DNA of 64,000 nucleotides, from contig NZ_CP026951.1 in the NCBI RefSeq assembly GCF_003065485.1, positions 806,001 to 870,000 of the forward strand, read 5' to 3'. The notes under the pieces are model-generated. The model did not search any database. It was not told where the DNA came from and was given only the letters and a program-made list of their open reading frames with translations. The first letter of the stretch is position 1. Each line of letters begins with the position of its first letter. The stretch is from Salinibacterium hongtaonis. Its GTDB lineage: Bacteria > Actinomycetota > Actinomycetes > Actinomycetales > Microbacteriaceae. This document shows positions 38,701 through 46,467 of this stretch, piece after piece. The position numbers and the translations under genes were made by a program.

Positions 38701-41671
38701 GACCGGTCGCGTGCGGGTCGGAATCGCCCCGCCCCTCGACGAGGTTCGAAACCCCGTCGCCACGGCAGATGCGGTGACGACCCGTCCTGGCGGATCCATC
38801 TCGATACAGGTTCTTGCCAACGACATCGACCCTGACGGGGGATCCCTCACGGTCGTAGAGGTCGACCCCAACCCCGGGGTAACGGCAGAGATCGTCGGCG
38901 ATGTCGTTGTCGTCACGCCCCCTGTCGATGCAGGGAGCTACGGCCTTGTGTACACGATTGAAAACGAAGTCGGGGGCAGAAGCTCCAACTTCATCACGGT
39001 GACGGTGGATCCGGATGCCCCGCTCGCACACCCTCTCGCGGCCGATACGGTACTCACCCTCTCCGACATCCTCGATCGCGAGACGGTCACGGTTGATGTG
39101 CTGCAGAACGTGTTCTTCGCCGACGGACCTGTCGACACTCTGCGTCTGCGACTGGTCGACGGATACAAGGAGAATGCCTCGATCACGGCACGCAACAGCA
39201 TCACGGTGACCGTGGGGGAGCGAAGCCAAATCATCCCCTTCGCCGTCGAGCATCCCGACGACAGCTCCGTTGTGTCGTATGCGTTCATCCGCGTGCCTGG
39301 CCTGGCCGATGCGCTACCCCAGCTCGATCGACGGGCGAAGCCGCTCACGGTAACGAGTGAGTCGCGCCTGGTGATCGACCTGAACGACTATGTCATTGCG
39401 GTGGGGGGCAAGCAGGTTCAGCTCACCGATACGTCGACCGTGCGAGCGACCAATGCCAACGGCGACAGCCTCGTCGTCGACTCAGACACGCTGGCGTTCA
39501 CATCGGCAGACAAGTATTTCGGGCCAGCATCGATTTCGTTCGAGGTCACCGATGGCGCATCCGCCACGGCGACTGGGGCACGGACCGCAACGCTTGTGCT
39601 GCCCATCAAGGTGACTCCCCGCGAGAACCAGCCGCCCGTCTTTGCCGGCGGAACGATCGAATTCGAGCCAGCAGAGGAGAAGGTCCTCGACCTTCTCAAG
39701 CTCACGAACTATCCGCACCCCGACGATTTCGACGAGCTCGTCTACCGGGTCTTGGAGCCGCTCCCCACGGGATTTAGCTACACGCTGAGCGGCAGCACCC
39801 TCACCCTTCGGGCCAATGCTGATTCGGCCAAGGGCACCCAGACGGCGATTGCCCTGGGAGTGCGCGACGACCTCAGCGACGGCCAGGCCGGCAAGATCTC
39901 GCTGCGGGTCGTCAGCTCCAGCAGGCCGCTTGCTCGCCCCGCCGCCGACACCGCGACGACGCCGCGAGGCAAGTCAACGATCATCGACGTGCTCGCCAAC
40001 GATCAAGCAACCAATCCGTTCCCCGGCCAGCCGCTTGAAGTCGTCGATATCCGCGGACTCGACGGAGGCAGCCTGCCCGCTGGCGTCTCGGTCGTGCCCA
40101 GCGCCGATCGCAGCAGGCTCACCGTCACCGTCGCTCCCAACGCCGAGCCCGTTGATGCTCAACTCCAATACCAGGTTGCCGATGCGACGGGCGACCCTGA
40201 TCGTTTCGTATGGGGCAGCATCACCGTTTCGGTTCAGGATGTTCCTGACGCGCCCGTCGCACCGACCCGCGTTGGCGGTCACGTCAATGGAGAGCTGACC
40301 CTGCGCATAACCCCGCCAGCCTTCAACAACTCGGCCATTACGGGCTACGAAGTCGTGTCGTCGAGCAACGGTGGCTACCGCAAGAACTGCGGCCTCGATC
40401 AGCTCTGCGTGCTCACTGACCTGCAGGTCGGGCGATCGTACGAATTCCAGGTCATCGCGACCAATGCCATCGGCCCTTCCGCGGCAGGCTCGTCGAGCGT
40501 GGCGCTGAGGGTCGATTACCTACCCGCTGCCCCCACCGGGGTGACGGCCCGCGCCTCGACCACGACCGAGGCCGAGCTCGTGATCGGATGGGATCGCACC
40601 CCCAACCCCTCGCCGGGAACCCCCGTCGTGGGGTACACGGTGAGGATTTCCGGGCCGGGTTTTGGCCAGACCGACATCACCACGGCATCAACTAGCCTCA
40701 CCACGAGCGTCGGCGGGCTGATACAGGCCGGCCAGAATTACAGCGTCACGGTGTTCTCTCGCAACTCGGCGCAGGCCAGCGCCGACGAATGGAACTCCAG
40801 TAGCGCTGTTGCCGTCACGGCGGTCGGTTCGCCGCTGCCTGTTGCGGTCTCCGCATCAGTCACGGGCTCCGACGGAAGCATTCGCGTGAGCTGGCAGGGC
40901 GGCGGCTGGAACGGAGCTCCCTCTGGCAACTACTCGGTCGCGAGATTCATCGGAGACTCACCTCCCTCGACGTGCGCCACTGGCGTGCACCCCGGTGCTA
41001 TCCCGGGCAGTGGCACGAGCGGGTGGGTCGACACCTCGACGACGGATGGGATCGCCTACGTCTACGCCGTCTACTCCGATAACGGTCTGTTCTGTTCCGT
41101 GAGCGTTTCTGCCCCCGTCGAATCGAAGCGGCCCCCCGGCCGTGCCTCGGCGACGCTCGATGTCGTTCACCAGGCGGACGGCTATTTCGATCTGCGCGTC
41201 AGCGGGCTGCGGGCGACTGGCCACCCCGTTCGTTACGAGTATGCGATCGGGGCAGACGCGCTATGGCGTCCCGTCGTCGACAACCAGTTCGTCACTTCTC
41301 CCGCTAGCAGCGGGGTGTACGGCCAATCGGTCACCGTGCAGGTAAGGGCGTGTCGGGATGCTGGCCAAGACCTCTGCGGCGCCCCGTCTGCGGCCATCTC
41401 GGCCATGCCGGTCGCGACGCGTGCCAGCGTGATCGCCTGCACGGCGGGGGAGCCGTTCGTGCCCATCGCGCCGCCTAATAACGGCGCGGGACTCACGGTC
41501 ACCTACGCGGTGGACTACGCCATCGGCGGAGTATTCGGCGGAATGTTCGTGGGGCACACCGCGGGTCAGAGCGCACCTCCCCTCGCCACGGGCCTCAGAA
41601 TTAAAGCGACTGTCAGCGACGGAACAAACACCTACCAGGACCCCCTGTACGCGGAGATCCCATGTTCATAA
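35795..41671 (+). CDS. Giant membrane-anchored Ig-like/FN3 surface protein
   Basis: From the ATG overlapping the kinase stop the protein has 1958 residues. A 22-residue basic cytoplasmic start is followed by one membrane helix (about 23-45); there is no cleavable signal, LPXTG or C-terminal anchor, so the rest is outside. About 50-390 is beta-rich and repetitive, possibly a propeller. From about 407 to 1480 there are roughly eleven Ig-like repeats, several with the pattern VLANDxDPDG seen in Ig-like/cadherin-like adhesin repeats. The C-terminal 480 residues are FN3-like (for example PAAPTGVTARAS). It corresponds to the FN3 protein of the PFNA cluster. moxR follows after 22 bases. Confidence 0.9.
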   Translation: MNVIGESGRGASIARRWLSRHVSTVITATSLVVIAALIATVAIVSDGYTAQRMDLDDAAVWVANGENQVIGRANTEILEFNTVVASDGSDLDVVQQGRSVLLLDRANTRLDVVDAATSSVIDSVALPTDNPRVYLSAGTAIIHAEGTGEVWILSESDLGGFDASAEATLSLGPGSVVAVSETGILFAYSPETSQLHRIEPNLGAAATGAGAESTTIDVGSTDDAFHITAVGNRPVIFNSDSRELWLDGARADLSAVIGSGSTATLQQPGPSSGRVFVSWDGGVADVTFDGTVTARVDGRTGSPAAPVVVDGCAFAAWTDGTAWRSCRSQEPTEFALASAGSAVSRLVFAVNGARVLLNDPVAGATWAVQNSGELIDNWDDLILVEQDDEQVEQSDADAPPEYEKAQLPPVAVDDVFGARPGRATILPLLLNDFDPNGDVLMVTEIGAIDETFGHLDVVRDGQQVQITLTPTAQGSASFPYTITDGRGGSASAVVRVDVRSPEENSPPEQVRQSRTLVAQGGRVTTNVLADFVDPDGDAFYLTAASVAKPDLVSYKPGGEVVFQEGGSPAALRSVGLTVSDGTSSGSGALSITVSPAGEVPIIAEPFAVTSYAGSEVRISPLSHVRGGTGQIRLSAVPSRTGATITPNFEAGTFRFVSDQVRSFSVEYVVTDGSQTATGIVRVEVKAPPDANSIPITTPKTVFIKTLSSETVNVAALDTDPAGGVLMVLGVSNDTAPAVTAEVLEQKSIRLSLIAPLESGSATLTYRITNGLATAIGTITVIEIPHPLTLQAPVATDDTVTVRVGDTIDIPVLANDLHPDGEIITLNPTLVKNVENAGLLFASGERLRYLAPTITGNFTAIYEIVGPDGQTAQAQVRIAVREVVEATNKPPTPGTVTARVVAGGTVMIRVPLTGIDPDGDSVQLLGQESNPGKGAVTEVGTDFIEYEAGGYSAGTDTFTYTVMDSLGARATGRVRVGIAPPLDEVRNPVATADAVTTRPGGSISIQVLANDIDPDGGSLTVVEVDPNPGVTAEIVGDVVVVTPPVDAGSYGLVYTIENEVGGRSSNFITVTVDPDAPLAHPLAADTVLTLSDILDRETVTVDVLQNVFFADGPVDTLRLRLVDGYKENASITARNSITVTVGERSQIIPFAVEHPDDSSVVSYAFIRVPGLADALPQLDRRAKPLTVTSESRLVIDLNDYVIAVGGKQVQLTDTSTVRATNANGDSLVVDSDTLAFTSADKYFGPASISFEVTDGASATATGARTATLVLPIKVTPRENQPPVFAGGTIEFEPAEEKVLDLLKLTNYPHPDDFDELVYRVLEPLPTGFSYTLSGSTLTLRANADSAKGTQTAIALGVRDDLSDGQAGKISLRVVSSSRPLARPAADTATTPRGKSTIIDVLANDQATNPFPGQPLEVVDIRGLDGGSLPAGVSVVPSADRSRLTVTVAPNAEPVDAQLQYQVADATGDPDRFVWGSITVSVQDVPDAPVAPTRVGGHVNGELTLRITPPAFNNSAITGYEVVSSSNGGYRKNCGLDQLCVLTDLQVGRSYEFQVIATNAIGPSAAGSSSVALRVDYLPAAPTGVTARASTTTEAELVIGWDRTPNPSPGTPVVGYTVRISGPGFGQTDITTASTSLTTSVGGLIQAGQNYSVTVFSRNSAQASADEWNSSSAVAVTAVGSPLPVAVSASVTGSDGSIRVSWQGGGWNGAPSGNYSVARFIGDSPPSTCATGVHPGAIPGSGTSGWVDTSTTDGIAYVYAVYSDNGLFCSVSVSAPVESKRPPGRASATLDVVHQADGYFDLRVSGLRATGHPVRYEYAIGADALWRPVVDNQFVTSPASSGVYGQSVTVQVRACRDAGQDLCGAPSAAISAMPVATRASVIACTAGEPFVPIAPPNNGAGLTVTYAVDYAIGGVFGGMFVGHTAGQSAPPLATGLRIKATVSDGTNTYQDPLYAEIPCS

Positions 41672-41693
41672 CGGCACCACGAGAGGCACAACG

Positions 41694-42665
41694 ATGACGA
41701 TGACCCCCGAGCAGGCGGCCTGGTTCTCCGATATTTTCAATCGGCTCGTCGCCAACGTTGAGCATGTTCTGCTCGGCAAGACTTTTGTGATCAAGCTGTC
41801 TTTCACGGCACTGTTGAGCGAGGGACATCTTCTGCTCGAGGACTTTCCTGGGACCGGCAAGACGTCGTTGGCCAGGGCCATGGCGCAGAGCGTGGACGGG
41901 TCGAGCAACAGGGTGCAGTTCACGCCAGACCTGCTCCCCGGTGACATCACGGGCGTGAGCATCTACGATCAGCGCACGAGCCAGTTCGACTTTCACCGCG
42001 GCCCGATCTTTGCCAACATCGTGCTCGCCGACGAGATCAACCGCGCCAGCCCCAAGACTCAGGCCGCCCTGCTCGAGGTTATGGAGGAGGGCCGGGTCAC
42101 GGTCGATGGCGTAACCCACCCCGTCGGCTCTCCGTTCATGGTCATCGCGACTCAGAACCCCGTCGAGCAGGCGGGAACCTACCGACTCCCCGAGGCTCAG
42201 CTCGACCGCTTTCTCATGAAGACGTCAATTGGATACCCCGATCACGCGTCGACTCTGCGCATCCTCGAGGGAGCCGGAGTCAAGGCCCACGACTCGCCCG
42301 TGCCGGCGATTGTTTCGGCGGAGACGATCGTGGAGATGGGCGCCCTGGCGCGAACCGTGCATGTGGACCCGTCCATCAACGACTACGTTTCGCGGCTTAT
42401 CGACGCAACCCGCTCTGCGTCCGAAGTGAGACTGGGGGCTAGCGTGCGAGGCGCTCTCGCCCTCGTGCGGGCATCCAAGACGCTCGCCGCAGCTGCCGCC
42501 AGGCACTATGTCATCCCTGACGACATCAAGGCACTTGCCGAGCCGGTTCTCGCTCACCGCCTCGTTCTCGACCCCGAGGCAGAGTTCGACGGAGTAACGG
42601 CGTCGAGCATCATGGCTCAGATTCTCATGGAAACGCCGCCTCCCAGCGACAGGCAGGCTGTGTGA
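41694..42665 (+). CDS. MoxR-family AAA+ ATPase
   Basis: This 323-residue chaperone-like ATPase has Walker A FPGTGKTSLA (Lys56), Walker B NIVLADEINRASPKTQAALLE (Asp113, Glu114), the MoxR insert and the C-terminal lid domain. MoxR proteins commonly act with DUF58 and von Willebrand A-type partners to assemble or activate other proteins. It is linked by a 4-base overlap to the DUF58 gene (GTGA at 42662-42665), the usual pairing. Confidence 0.93.
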   Translation: MTMTPEQAAWFSDIFNRLVANVEHVLLGKTFVIKLSFTALLSEGHLLLEDFPGTGKTSLARAMAQSVDGSSNRVQFTPDLLPGDITGVSIYDQRTSQFDFHRGPIFANIVLADEINRASPKTQAALLEVMEEGRVTVDGVTHPVGSPFMVIATQNPVEQAGTYRLPEAQLDRFLMKTSIGYPDHASTLRILEGAGVKAHDSPVPAIVSAETIVEMGALARTVHVDPSINDYVSRLIDATRSASEVRLGASVRGALALVRASKTLAAAAARHYVIPDDIKALAEPVLAHRLVLDPEAEFDGVTASSIMAQILMETPPPSDRQAV

Positions 42666-44152
42666 CACCGAGCACCACAAACGATGTGCCGCGGGAGGAC
42701 TCCCCGCGGACTTCGGCGCGCCTCGGTGCGCTCAAGCATGGCGTGGGCCGCACCTCCCTCACGACGGGGGCCACATCACGATCGACCCGCTTGCACGGTG
42801 GCGCAACTCACCGCGTTGATGGTGGCCCGACAACGAGCGGACTGACCAACGCCAGAAGCCGCATCGTCGGCAACCGGGATGGCGTGCTCGCCGACGCTAT
42901 TGTCGGCGCAGTTCGGGTTGGCAGGATGGTCGGCAGCTGGATGCAGAGCGTCGCCGCCCGAGTGGGTAGCGTCGTCACGGGCGTCGGCTGGGGCACGGCG
43001 ATTGCAGTGGTGGTTGCCTTCGTCATCGCGACCGTGGCTGGCTGGAGCGAATTTCTCGCGGTTGCCTATGCCGGCGTGATTGTGCTTCTTGTCGCGGTGC
43101 TCTACCTCGTCGGGCGCAACGCCTTCACCATCACTCTCGACCTTCCGCACAGCAGGGTCGTAGTCGGCGACAATGCCGTTGCCCGCATCACGATCGCCAA
43201 CCCCACCCGGCACCGGGTTTTCGGCGTTAAAGCAGAGGTGCCCGTCGGAAGCGCGCTTTCGGAAGTTGCCTTGCCTGGGCTTGCGGGGGGAGCGGTGTTC
43301 GACCATGAGTTCACGGTGCCGACCGCCCGGCGCGGCATGTTGCCGGTGGGCCCCGTGCGAACCGTGCGCGCCGACCCCATCGGTCTCGTGCGCCGCGAAG
43401 TGTCGTGGACGGGCCGCCACGAGCTCTTCGTTCACCCCAGGATTATCGCGATTCCGAGCACGAGCACGGGCCTCATCCGAGACCTTGAGGGCAACCCGAC
43501 GCGGGACATCACGAGCAGCGATGTCTCATTTCACGCGCTGCGTGAGTACACGGCGGGGGATGAGCGCCGTTTTATTCACTGGAAGAGCACGGCTAAGACC
43601 GGCACCTACATGGTGCGGCAGTTCGAGGAGACTCGACGTAGCCACCTCGTGATCGCGCTGAGCCTCGCTGATCGGGACTATGCGAGCGACGATGAGTTCG
43701 AGATGGCCGTGAGCGTGGCGGGATCCCTCGGGGTGCGAGCAATCCGCGACGTGCGCAACGTTTCAGTCGTCGTCGGAATCACGACTCCCGAGTTTGCCAA
43801 ACGCAAGCTGTTCGGCGTGCGCGCGCTCAGCACTCTGAGCCCTGGGCGCCTGCTCGACGATCTCGCATTGGTCGAGCGGGAAGCATCATCCCTCGATCTT
43901 TCAGAAGTTGCCCGCGTTACGGCAGACCAGGTCGCCGGCCTCTCGGTGGCGTTTCTCATCTGCGGATCGACGCCTACCGCCGGTGAGCTGCGTGCCGCCT
44001 CCACCCGATACCCTCCCGGAGTTGAGGTCGTTGCGGTTGTGTGCGATCCCGAGGCGGTGCCGGGGCTCCGTCGAGTGTCTGGCCTCAGCGTTCTGACCAT
44101 CGGCTACCTCGAAGATCTGCGCAAGAGCCTCGCACGGGCGGCCAAGACATGA
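42662..44152 (+). CDS. DUF58 membrane protein
   Basis: This 496-residue protein has a long Arg/Thr-rich cytoplasmic N-terminus (about 1-110), two adjacent membrane helices (about 112-155) and a large C-terminal domain with the DUF58 signature VSFHALREYTAGDERRFIHW followed by KSTAKTGTYMVRQFEE. DUF58 domains resemble von Willebrand A folds and pair with MoxR ATPases; the biochemical role is unknown. The GTG start overlaps moxR, and the stop overlaps the transglutaminase-like gene by 4 bases. Confidence 0.9.
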   Translation: MTPSTTNDVPREDSPRTSARLGALKHGVGRTSLTTGATSRSTRLHGGATHRVDGGPTTSGLTNARSRIVGNRDGVLADAIVGAVRVGRMVGSWMQSVAARVGSVVTGVGWGTAIAVVVAFVIATVAGWSEFLAVAYAGVIVLLVAVLYLVGRNAFTITLDLPHSRVVVGDNAVARITIANPTRHRVFGVKAEVPVGSALSEVALPGLAGGAVFDHEFTVPTARRGMLPVGPVRTVRADPIGLVRREVSWTGRHELFVHPRIIAIPSTSTGLIRDLEGNPTRDITSSDVSFHALREYTAGDERRFIHWKSTAKTGTYMVRQFEETRRSHLVIALSLADRDYASDDEFEMAVSVAGSLGVRAIRDVRNVSVVVGITTPEFAKRKLFGVRALSTLSPGRLLDDLALVEREASSLDLSEVARVTADQVAGLSVAFLICGSTPTAGELRAASTRYPPGVEVVAVVCDPEAVPGLRRVSGLSVLTIGYLEDLRKSLARAAKT

Positions 44153-46467
44153 CCATCAGACCAAGAGCATGGGCGGCATCGTTTGTCGCCCGCGTCACGG
44201 CATTCTTTTGCGCTGCCATCGGCACCGCGGCAGCGGCATTCTGGCCCATCTACGGCGATGCGAGCTTTGTGCTCATGGCAGTTGTGGCCATTCTGGCGGG
44301 CGCAGCGCTGGCGATTCTCGGTGCGCGATTCCGGTGGTCGAGCCCGATTCTCCTCGCGGCGACGCTGCTCGTGTATCTCCTCATCGGCGTGCCCCTCGCT
44401 GTGCCGTCGCAGACGCGATTCGGGCTCGTTCCGACGCTCGAGGGGTTCAAGGATCTCATCCTCGGCACCGCCCTCGGATGGAAGCAACTGCTCACCATCG
44501 CGCTTCCGGTTGGCAGCTATCAGGCGCTGCTGGTGCCAGCCTTCGCCGTGATTTTTGCCTCGAGTGTTGTGGGGCTCACGATCGCCCTGAGATCGAAGCG
44601 TGGCCCGCTCGCCGTTCTCGTTCCCGTCGTGGTCTTTGTTATCGGGCTCCTTTTCGGCCCGCGAGAGGCGGCCCCCGCGGTCGTTCTTGCGCTTGCTCTC
44701 TTTGTCGTCGTGCTCAGTTGGTTGAGTTGGGAGCGGTGGTATCGCCGCCGCGAGTCGATTCGCGAACTCTCGCAACCGACGGCCGCGACCTCCGATGCGA
44801 CGGCGGGGGCGGAGCGCATCGGCGGGCTCCGTACCGCGCTATCGGCCGTGGTCATCCTGGGGCTTGCAATCGGTGTGGGTGGTGCCGCCGCGGTGACGGC
44901 CGATCCCGCACGGGAGCGCACCGTACTCCGCGACGCTATTGAGCAGCCGTTCGACCCGCGCGACTACCCGAGCCCGCTGAGCAGCCTGCGCAAATACCAT
45001 CAGGCGGGTGTCGCTGATTCCACGATGCTCACGGCGACGGGGCTGCCAGCGGGAGCCCGCATCCGCCTTGCAGCGCTTGACACCTACGACGGCGTCGTCT
45101 TTTCTGTCGGCACTCCACAGCTGGCCAGCGCCTCCGGATCATTCACTCGTCTCCCCACCGCGATTCAGCGCGACGTGCCAGCACGGGGTGCAGAGAAGAC
45201 AATCGAGATCGACGTCGTCGGTTATGAGGGCATCTGGATGCCGTCGGTCGGGCTGCTCTCCACCGTCAACTTCACGGGTGACTCCGGCAACCTGCGCGAC
45301 TCGTTCTTTTACAACGCACCCGGCAACACGGCGGTCGTCGTTGGCGGGCTAGAGCGCGGGGATGCCTACTCGGTCGACACGGTGGTCATTGGGGATCTCG
45401 CGCCGGAGACGTGGTCTCAGCTGACCCCGGGAACCGCTGTCGTGCCGACGGCGACCTCGGTGCCCGATGAACTCACCGTCGCCCTGGACGGCTGGGTGCG
45501 CGAGGCAGAGACCCCGGGCGAGCGCCTCGCGGCAATGCTGTCGCGCTTGGCCACGGAGGGCTACGTCAGCCACGGAGGGCCCGAAGAGCCCTTCAGCAGA
45601 TCGGGGCACGGCGCCGACCGCATCGAGGAACTGCTCACGGCACCCAGGATGATCGGTGACGAAGAGCAGTATGCGGTTACGGCGGCACTCATGGCCAGGG
45701 CAATCGGGTTCCCCTCTCGGGTCGTGTTCGGGTTCGCCCCCGATGGCGACGGCGTTACCCGCATTGTCGGGTCGGATGTTTCGGCCTGGATCGAAGTCGA
45801 CACTGCCCAGCAGGGATGGGTCTCCATCGATCCGACGCCGCCAGCGCGAGAGATTCCCGACGAGCAGCCAGAGGACCCGGCGCAGGTCGCCAGGCCGCAG
45901 AGCCCCGTGCCCCCGCCGCTAGTGGAGCAGAACACGCGCCCAGACCAGATTCCCCTCGACAGCGAGCAAGAAGACGAAGCTGGCCAAGACCCGCTGATGG
46001 CTATCCTCCTGGCGGCGGTCGCTGTGCTCGGCGTCATTGCGCTCATCGTGTTAATCGTGCTCTCGCCGTTTTTGCTCATCGGAGCCGCAAAGATGCGGAG
46101 GCGCTATCTTCGCCAGCGCGCCGCAAGCTCGGCGTTGCGCATCAGCGGTGCATGGCAAGAGTTCGAAGACATGGTGCTCGACTACGGTTACGAACCGCCA
46201 GCCTCTGCGACCCGCAGCGAGGTCGCCGAGACGGTGGGTGGCATCCAGCCGCTCGTTCTTGCTTCCGTCGCCGATCGCGCCGTATTCGCACCAGAGACCG
46301 CCGACGATGATGAGGTTCGGCAGGTCTGGCTCGCGGTCGACGAACTCGGCGCTGGGCTCGCCCACACACGCACCCGTTGGCAACGCGTCAAGGCCGTCAT
46401 GTCGCTGCGCTCTCTCGGGGGCTATAGAGTCAAAGGGTTGTTTGCGCGAGAGAGACGACTCCCATGA
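44149..46467 (+). CDS. Multi-pass transglutaminase-like protein, catalytic residues lost
   Basis: The ATG at 44149 gives 772 residues: six or so N-terminal membrane helices (about 5-200, and one at about 228-247), an extracytoplasmic region with a transglutaminase-like core (about 455-570), one more helix (about 615-645) and a cytoplasmic tail. In the family the core reads GDCEQFA, then DAHAW, then DPTP. Here it is GDEEQYA, DVSAW and DPTP: Glu505 replaces the nucleophilic Cys and Ser545 the His, while Asp561 stays. The domain is thus probably a non-enzymatic binding module. Similar proteins accompany MoxR/DUF58 genes. Confidence 0.9.
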   Translation: MTIRPRAWAASFVARVTAFFCAAIGTAAAAFWPIYGDASFVLMAVVAILAGAALAILGARFRWSSPILLAATLLVYLLIGVPLAVPSQTRFGLVPTLEGFKDLILGTALGWKQLLTIALPVGSYQALLVPAFAVIFASSVVGLTIALRSKRGPLAVLVPVVVFVIGLLFGPREAAPAVVLALALFVVVLSWLSWERWYRRRESIRELSQPTAATSDATAGAERIGGLRTALSAVVILGLAIGVGGAAAVTADPARERTVLRDAIEQPFDPRDYPSPLSSLRKYHQAGVADSTMLTATGLPAGARIRLAALDTYDGVVFSVGTPQLASASGSFTRLPTAIQRDVPARGAEKTIEIDVVGYEGIWMPSVGLLSTVNFTGDSGNLRDSFFYNAPGNTAVVVGGLERGDAYSVDTVVIGDLAPETWSQLTPGTAVVPTATSVPDELTVALDGWVREAETPGERLAAMLSRLATEGYVSHGGPEEPFSRSGHGADRIEELLTAPRMIGDEEQYAVTAALMARAIGFPSRVVFGFAPDGDGVTRIVGSDVSAWIEVDTAQQGWVSIDPTPPAREIPDEQPEDPAQVARPQSPVPPPLVEQNTRPDQIPLDSEQEDEAGQDPLMAILLAAVAVLGVIALIVLIVLSPFLLIGAAKMRRRYLRQRAASSALRISGAWQEFEDMVLDYGYEPPASATRSEVAETVGGIQPLVLASVADRAVFAPETADDDEVRQVWLAVDELGAGLAHTRTRWQRVKAVMSLRSLGGYRVKGLFARERRLP

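Noticed and set aside
41600-41671. A sortase (LPXTG) anchor at the end of the giant FN3 protein
   Set aside because: The C-terminus shows no LPXTG, hydrophobic stretch or positive tail; anchoring is by the N-terminal helix.
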